DNA of 64,000 nt from Nocardia sputorum (GTDB taxonomy: Bacteria > Actinomycetota > Actinomycetes > Mycobacteriales > Mycobacteriaceae), in the NCBI RefSeq assembly GCF_027924405.1, contig NZ_AP026978.1, positions 4,278,001 through 4,342,000 of the forward strand, written 5' to 3'. Every line of letters starts with the position of its first letter. Position 1 is the first letter of the stretch. A program made the translations under genes and the position numbers. Positions 58,868-64,000 of this stretch are shown here, piece after piece. The notes beneath the pieces are model-generated. The model was not told where the DNA came from and did no database searches. It saw only the letters and a program-made list of their open reading frames with translations.

Positions 58868-61605
58868 GGGCGGCACTGCGCGGTGTCCTCGGCGGAAGCC
58901 CGGCCACAGCCGTAGATCATCACGGGTTCGGCGTTGGTCGAGGGATCCCAGATCTGCTCCACGCTGAGCATGCCCACCCACTTGTCGTGCGCCACCCGGC
59001 CCGCGTGCGCGCCTTGACTGACCGAGAAGTCCAGCACGCCGCTACTGGATTCGATCACCGGATGCCGAGGGAGATCACGCAGCGCGGCCCACACCGCGGC
59101 CGCGCTGATCGGGATCGGCTCGGTCCACACGCCGGAGACGGCCGGAGCCAGCGCTTGCACGGCGCGCACGAACAAGCCCACCGCGTCGTAGGTCAGCGCG
59201 ACCCGTTCACCCAGCGGATGCAACTGCGCGCGCTCGCCCAGCGGTTTGTCCGCCTCGGCGCAGGCGTTCCAGCTCGGGATGTCCGGATCCACGGTGGTGG
59301 CGAGGTTGTAGAACTCGACCCGGCTGCGCCGGCCCTGCCCCTTGTTCCGGCAGGTCACCAAGCTCGCTTTGGCCACGTAGACGAGCGGGCGCGCGCTGTT
59401 GGCGGCTCTACGCCGGTCCGCGCTGGCCATGAACCGGTTGACCGAATCGTCCGCGATCAACAGCACCCGCCGATCGCCGCACGCCTTGTTGAGGCTCTGC
59501 AGGAAGTCGGGGAACTCCGAATCCCGGCCTGCGAAGAACAGCACCTCGTCGCAGGCGTCGGTGTTGTCCGGCCCGGTGAAAGCCTCGCGCCGGTCCCAGG
59601 ACCCGTCCCAGATCCGGCGCCCGCCCCGGGCCAGAATGTGCAGGTCGGCGGCCATGTTCTCGGTGTAGAGATCGGTCGGGTCGGGCCGGTGGTAGATCCG
59701 CACGCCGCGTCCGGCCAGCCCGGGCAGCGAATCCAGGTACTGCTCGATCATGTCGGCGATCGCGGAGTTCGGCGGAGCGATCTGGAAGTACAGCGGCGAC
59801 GATTTCACCATCTCGTCGGCCGACAGGCTCGGCGCGACGATCGGAAGGCCGAGGCCGGTCAGCGCGTTGATCATGCCCAGCGTCGCGGTGCGGCTCTGGT
59901 CGAGCCCGATCGCCCCGACGATGCTCGGCTCGGCGCGGACGAGCGGCGCCAGCAGATCGACGACCTGCGCCCCCTGCAAATTGGCCGGCCCGGTGTTGGC
60001 GAGCAGCAACCTGATCAACGGGATCGTGTCGGGCGTGCGGGCGTCGGACAGCGCGACCGCTTCGAGTCCGCTGTACTGCGCCAGGGCCAAGCCCTCGATG
60101 TCCTCGCTCTGCGCCGGGTAGTCGCCCGGGACGCCGGTGAGCTGACCGAAATAGACCAGCGTGAACAGCGGCCGCGCCGGCTGCTCCCGAGCCAGCTGTT
60201 CGGCCAGCAGATTCTGTTTGTACACCCGTCGCTGCACGTCCACCAGGCGGTGGCTGCCGGGCTCGTCGCTCGCGAACAGGAAGCCCCGGCCGCCCGCCGC
60301 GGGATCGTCCGGATCGTAGGCGCTGAAACCGACGCAGTTGCCGTCCGCGCCGGAAACGACGCGCACCCACCGGTCGGCCGTACCGGTCGCGCACGCGGGT
60401 GCGCCCGCACGCCACGGTCGCCACGTCGCGAAGCCGGCCGCGGCCAGTGCCAGCACGACCACCAGCACCATCGCGGTCACCGTCACCGCCCGCCGCGCCC
60501 ACCACGGCGGCGCGGGCGGATCGATGCGACGGAACGGGTCCGGTTCGTCGTCGTTCGGGCCGGTCGCGGGGACCCCGAACCACAGCTGCCACGCCCGCTG
60601 CCGCTGCCGCTGCCGCGCGACGGGCAATTCGTCCAGCCAGATCTCGTACAACCGCCGCACCCGGTACGCCGGTCGCGCGGTGACGCCCAGCGGCGGGGTC
60701 CGCGTGCCCGCCACCACCAGCAGCGGATCGTCCTTGCCGGTCTCGTTGCGGACGTCGTTGATCAGATCCAGCAGCCGGGGACCGGCTTCACCGTCGAGAG
60801 CGCGCAGGATCGCGACCGGATAGGTGGTGCGCCGCGCGGCGCCGATGCCCAACCAACGCCGTTGGTAGGCGACCCGCAGGTCTTCGACGAACGCGTGCAC
60901 CAGCAGCTTGGCCAGCTGGTCGCCGTTCTCGCGACGGCGGGCGCCCTCGGTGAGCCGGTGGGCGAAGCCGAGGAACTGGCTGGACTGTTCCGGCGCCAGG
61001 TACTGCTGGCGCATGAACCAGCGGAACTCGCGCCCCACCCCGGGTATCCGGCCGCCGGTGCGCGCCCGGAACACCGCCGTCGGGAGCACGATGCGCAGCA
61101 ATCCCAGCACGAGCCGCTGCACCACACCCACGGTGGCCTCGGCTTCGCCGAGCAACTCCTCACCCCAGCGGCCGAAGTCTCTGCGCAGCAGCGACGCCAG
61201 TTCGTCGAGCTCGTTGTCGGAACTCAGCCTGCGGGCCATCAACCACTCGGCCAGCCGGTAGCGCCGGAACAGCAACGGGCTCGATCGTCCGAAGCGGTCG
61301 GCGGACAATCCTTTGCAGAGGTTGTAGAGCAGTCGGCGAAGATCGGTGAGCCCCGGCGTGGTGTCGTCGACTACCGAACTGCCCTCGGGCAAAGGGTCGA
61401 GAGCATCGACGTCCACGGCCACGTGCAAGGCGCCGCCCAGTGCCGTCCCGAACATGTCCAGACAGGCGTCGACGTTGGTGAGATCGCCGCACAGGACCAC
61501 CATCGGCAGCGTCAGCTCACCCCGCGACGGCCGTCGTACCAACCAGCGCAGCAGATCCTCGAGCACATCGACTCCCCGAAAGGAGACAGCTCTGGTGCCG
61601 GACAT
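58846..61605 (-). CDS. Membrane sensor-like protein: cytoplasmic N-domain, TM, substrate-binding ectodomain
   Basis: 919 residues from ATG at 61605 (GGGGG upstream). Residues about 1-365 are cytoplasmic and helical; near residue 35 MVVLCGDLTNVDACLDMF occupies the place of a P-loop but has no GKS/T. One TM helix at about 373-394. Residues 400-919 form a type-1 periplasmic-binding domain like the branched-chain amino-acid-binding proteins (GAIGLDQSRTATLGMINAL, LPIVAPSLSADEM, FAGRDSEFPDFLQSL, VALTYDAVGLFVRAVQAL). The layout suggests a ligand-sensing transmembrane receptor rather than a transporter component: no permease or ATPase is near. Confidence 0.8.
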   Translation of the reverse strand: MSGTRAVSFRGVDVLEDLLRWLVRRPSRGELTLPMVVLCGDLTNVDACLDMFGTALGGALHVAVDVDALDPLPEGSSVVDDTTPGLTDLRRLLYNLCKGLSADRFGRSSPLLFRRYRLAEWLMARRLSSDNELDELASLLRRDFGRWGEELLGEAEATVGVVQRLVLGLLRIVLPTAVFRARTGGRIPGVGREFRWFMRQQYLAPEQSSQFLGFAHRLTEGARRRENGDQLAKLLVHAFVEDLRVAYQRRWLGIGAARRTTYPVAILRALDGEAGPRLLDLINDVRNETGKDDPLLVVAGTRTPPLGVTARPAYRVRRLYEIWLDELPVARQRQRQRAWQLWFGVPATGPNDDEPDPFRRIDPPAPPWWARRAVTVTAMVLVVVLALAAAGFATWRPWRAGAPACATGTADRWVRVVSGADGNCVGFSAYDPDDPAAGGRGFLFASDEPGSHRLVDVQRRVYKQNLLAEQLAREQPARPLFTLVYFGQLTGVPGDYPAQSEDIEGLALAQYSGLEAVALSDARTPDTIPLIRLLLANTGPANLQGAQVVDLLAPLVRAEPSIVGAIGLDQSRTATLGMINALTGLGLPIVAPSLSADEMVKSSPLYFQIAPPNSAIADMIEQYLDSLPGLAGRGVRIYHRPDPTDLYTENMAADLHILARGGRRIWDGSWDRREAFTGPDNTDACDEVLFFAGRDSEFPDFLQSLNKACGDRRVLLIADDSVNRFMASADRRRAANSARPLVYVAKASLVTCRNKGQGRRSRVEFYNLATTVDPDIPSWNACAEADKPLGERAQLHPLGERVALTYDAVGLFVRAVQALAPAVSGVWTEPIPISAAAVWAALRDLPRHPVIESSSGVLDFSVSQGAHAGRVAHDKWVGMLSVEQIWDPSTNAEPVMIYGCGRASAEDTAQCRPYPLGGG

Positions 61606-62081
61606 GACGCCCCCGTGTCCTCCGCCGAATGTGACCACCCATTGAAGCAGAAGCCAAAGTCTTTGACAGCCACAGAGGTTGGCTGGAGGCAGCGGCAGGA
61701 GAGCGCGGCAACCGGGCAGCAGGCACGGCGCACAAGCCCGGGATACGCGGGAGAGCACGGCCGGGAGGGGGCGTACAGTTCAGCGGAACTCGAAACGAGC
61801 CTGCGATTTCATACGGCTCGGAGTGTGTTTCACGGGAGCGGCCGGCGAATTCGCGGCGCGTCCAGTTCGGTGTTCGAGCCGCGACCGGCTATTCACCCGC
61901 CGCCGTCGCGTTTACCGGTGTCATCGGCTCCATGTGAAAGTACTTTTGCACGTGCATTCGCGAGCGGGACGCCGGGTCCACAATTACGGCGCCACCGTCG
62001 CGACCCTGGGCAGGGCCGCGCACGGTATCGGAATCCATCCGTCCGGACGTCACGCAGGACCGGAGGACGCCGCCGGTTCGC
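61606..62081. other. Intergenic, sensor upstream region
   Basis: 476 bp between the sensor start and the end of a small possible gene. No frame with coding character. Presumably includes the sensor promoter; nothing else seen. Confidence 0.45.
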
Positions 62082-62237
62082 TCAGTTGTGGCGCGGGTCG
62101 GCGGAGGAGTGGGGCCGGGTGATCCGGCGATGGGCCATGACCTCGGCCCACCAGCCGCTGAGCGGGCTGGGGTCGGGCCATACGATCCGATCTCGTTCGT
62201 CGTCGTCCGCGACGGGCGCTTCGGGCTTCTCGATCAC
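62082..62237 (-). CDS. Possible small protein, 51 aa
   Basis: GTG at 62237, with AGAGGA nine bases upstream, opens a 51-residue frame ending at 62082. The product begins VIEKPEAPVADDDERDR and contains IVWPDPSPLSGWWAEVM, ending in a basic tail. The Trp-rich centre and good ribosome-binding site make it more credible than random frames around it. No homologue recognised. The less GC-rich region just upstream (62240-62500) could be its promoter. Confidence 0.35.
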   Translation of the reverse strand: MIEKPEAPVADDDERDRIVWPDPSPLSGWWAEVMAHRRITRPHSSADPRHN

Positions 62238-63026
62238 GATGACATTCCTCTGCGCTGGTGCACGTAGCCGTACACATACTTGCGGAGAGCCCTCGTGTTC
62301 GTGCGCGCCGGTAGTCCGCGACAGAGCGCTTCGAAACGGCTGAACATCGAGCAGCGCGGGTTCCTCGCCCCTTTTATCGGATGACCGCGCTGTCGATCCG
62401 ATACATCCCACATTTACCACAGCCGCCATGAAACAAACCGATCTTTTCGGTTTACGATCCGGACACCAACTGGTCACTTGGTAACATTTCTGCCCGCTGA
62501 ACAGTGAAAATAGCCGCTGGACCAGCTTTCTTACACGAAACCGAAAAAGGGCCCGGGTGGCGAAACGCACCCGGCCGCCGCGCCCCGCCGACGGACGGCA
62601 CGCGGACCGGCGGAATCGCGCTTCCCGACGGCTCTCGGCACCCGGCTCGCCGCAGAGCCACGCCTGCTCATCGTTGGCCGAACCCGGCCGAATGCGCGCC
62701 CGGTGGCCCGCGTACCCCTCGGCGAGGGGTGATGCCACCCGGGTGCGGCCCGAGCCGCCGGTCGGCGGACAGGAGCCATCGAAAATCCCACGGTCACAAA
62801 CCATTCGACTATCGACCGGACAGCCCCGGGCACCACGCGAAGTTTTGCGTCGACTGATTCGGCTCGAGCCACCCGGGTATCCGCCGATTATGGTTCGCCG
62901 AACCGAAGCCGTTGGCACACACGACGGAGTCACCCGGGCGCCGAGGCCCACGGACCGGGTGGCGCCCGATGGTTGCCGAAGACGATCGGCGCGGGCGTCC
63001 ATGGCCGACGAAACCAGGTGATACCG
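62238..63026. other. Large intergenic region
   Basis: 789 bp without a convincing gene. 62380-62530 is markedly AT-richer than the genome average and has CCAA-N8-TTGG (about 62463-62482), a possible operator. It likely contains divergent promoters for the small ORF and the release-factor-like gene. Confidence 0.45.
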
Positions 63027-64000
63027 ATGGCCGACCTCCGCCGGATAATCCGAAAGCACGGTCCCTTCGCCTCGGTCTGCTTCGACAGTTCGCAGGACAC
63101 CGAGGACGCGGCGCGGGAAAGCGAACTGCGCTGGCACTCGATCGACACCGAACTGGAACGCAGCGGAGCCCGGCCGCGCCTGCGGCGGCTGCTGGCCCAG
63201 GCGATCGCGCTGCACCCACCACCGCGGGGCCGCTGCGGCAGACTGCTCATCGCCGACGAGACCGAAGTGCTCGCCGACGAACGCTTGCCGAGCCCGCCGG
63301 CCACCCGGATCGTCCGGGTGTCACCGCTGCCCTATCTGCTGCCGCTCCTGGAAGCGCAGGCGGAGAAGGTGCCGCACGTCGTCGCGCTCGTGGACCGGGT
63401 GGGCTCGGAACTCTACTCGCTGGACGGCCACGGCAGCGAAGCGCGGGAAGCCCTGCGCGGTCCCGCCCACCCGGCGCAGCCGATCCGGCACGACGACTGG
63501 TCGCATCGCACGCTCCGGCAGCGGGTCGCGGATACCACGCGGCGCAACATCCGCGAGTTCGCCGACGAGCTGGACCGGCTGGCCGAGACCGTGCGCGCGG
63601 AGGTCGTCGTGCTCGCCGGGGAAGCGCGAGCCCGTTCGGAATTGCGCGCGGCGTTCGACGCGAAGGGCCGCGACGTCGTCGAGGCCGAAGCCGGTCCGCT
63701 GGCACCGGGTTCGGACCCGAAGGCACTCGACGCGGAGATCCGCGAGATCCTGCATCGGGTGGTGGCGCAGCGCCGCCGCCGGGTGCTCGATCGCTTCGCC
63801 ACCGAGATCCGGCTGCCGGACGGCTTGGCGGTGGCCGGACTGGCCGCGACCACGACCGCGTTGCGCGCCGCCGCCGTGGAGCGGCTGCTGCTCGACCCGG
63901 GGGCGCTGGGCGACCGCCTGGTGCTGGCCGGGACCGCGCCGAACCCGCTGCTCGGCCCGGCCGTGCACAGCTCGGCCGGGGAGATGCGCCGCGCCGACGA
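63027..64000 (+). CDS. Bacterial eRF1/Vms1-like family protein (Rv2629-like, truncated by window)
   Basis: ATG at 63027 (AGGTGA upstream) opens 324 codons running off the right edge. The N-terminal ADLRRIIRKHGPFASVCFDSSQDTEDA, central VVALVDRVGSELYSLDGHG and HRTLRQRVADTTRRNIREFADELDRL, and later VVLAGEARARSELRAAF match the baeRF family 2, bacterial relatives of archaeo-eukaryotic release factor 1; M. tuberculosis Rv2629 belongs here. The family is thought to act on stalled ribosomes/peptidyl-tRNA in dormancy or stress. C-terminus not visible. Confidence 0.8.
   Translation, partial: MADLRRIIRKHGPFASVCFDSSQDTEDAARESELRWHSIDTELERSGARPRLRRLLAQAIALHPPPRGRCGRLLIADETEVLADERLPSPPATRIVRVSPLPYLLPLLEAQAEKVPHVVALVDRVGSELYSLDGHGSEAREALRGPAHPAQPIRHDDWSHRTLRQRVADTTRRNIREFADELDRLAETVRAEVVVLAGEARARSELRAAFDAKGRDVVEAEAGPLAPGSDPKALDAEIREILHRVVAQRRRRVLDRFATEIRLPDGLAVAGLAATTTALRAAAVERLLLDPGALGDRLVLAGTAPNPLLGPAVHSSAGEMRRAD

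Noticed and set aside
58987..62343. An 1118-codon plus-strand frame
   Set aside because: Antisense shadow of the sensor-like protein; no domains, biased composition.
62504..62857. A 117-codon plus-strand frame
   Set aside because: No ribosome-binding site, composition dominated by Arg/Pro/Gly/His, and no conserved look; probably chance.
1..64000. CRISPR arrays, tRNA/rRNA genes, insertion sequences, prophage
   Set aside because: I looked for regularly spaced direct repeats, cloverleaf/CCA-type stretches and transposase motifs (DDE) in the translations and saw none; a dedicated scan (tRNAscan, CRISPR finder, ISfinder) would settle it.

Overview
The window is very GC-rich DNA from a mycolate-type actinomycete, most likely Nocardia or a close relative. 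This is inferred from strong G/C third positions, frequent GTG/TTG starts, several F420-type enzymes, a type VII secretion-associated protein, a family known from Mycobacterium tuberculosis (Rv0910-type toxin), a KstR-like site, and a conservon with P450 genes. I saw no rRNA, tRNA, CRISPR array or intact insertion sequence. Both window edges cut a gene.

1-6.5 kb: a compact RiPP locus on the minus strand. An unlisted 50-residue precursor peptide (5837-5685) is followed by a strong hairpin. Four biosynthetic genes come next, each overlapping the next by 4 bp: split LanB dehydratase, thiopeptide-type (SpaB_C) protein, SagB-type azoline dehydrogenase, and a leader-binding cyclodehydratase that runs off the left edge. 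A divergent XRE regulator faces it across an AT-rich palindromic operator. This looks like a thiopeptide-like system with an unusually azole-poor core, and is the best candidate for something undescribed.

6.5-16.5 kb: a MerR/membrane-protein operon; a small operon (SnoaL-like + DUF3237) with an apparently leaderless, palindrome-bearing promoter; a small membrane protein coupled to a tandem-duplicated zinc-metalloprotease whose second copy is degenerate; a receptor Ser/Thr kinase with a duplicated Cys-rich ectodomain; and a T7SS-associated pair.

16.8-24.1 kb: proline catabolism (PucR regulator, P5C dehydrogenase, proline dehydrogenase), then an amino-acid permease and an amidase.

24.2-38.5 kb: accessory metabolism and regulators: two split-barrel F420/FMN proteins, small XRE proteins, MmyB-type XRE + SDR, an epimerase and divergent TetR with a clear operator, NUDIX, DUF427, secreted lipase, two small stress-like proteins, a TIG-repeat protein, a TetR pseudogene relic, a MerR/luciferase-like operon and a flavin reductase.

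38.8-49.9 kb: an MFS transporter and an expanded conservon: sensor kinase-like CvnA, roadblock CvnB, DUF742 CvnC, GTPase CvnD, then five P450s alternating between canonical and ExxR-less types. The sequence before at least one of the duplicated ExxR-less P450 genes preserves a vestige of the GTPase 3' end, recording how the array grew.

50.5-64 kb: an orphan Rv0910-type toxin, an SDR/TetR pair around a nested palindrome, an alpha/beta hydrolase, a DapA-like lyase with a DHA2 exporter and divergent LysR, an EthD-domain gene with a KstR-like site, an MFS transporter, a large membrane sensor-like protein with a substrate-binding ectodomain, and the start of a bacterial eRF1-like protein.
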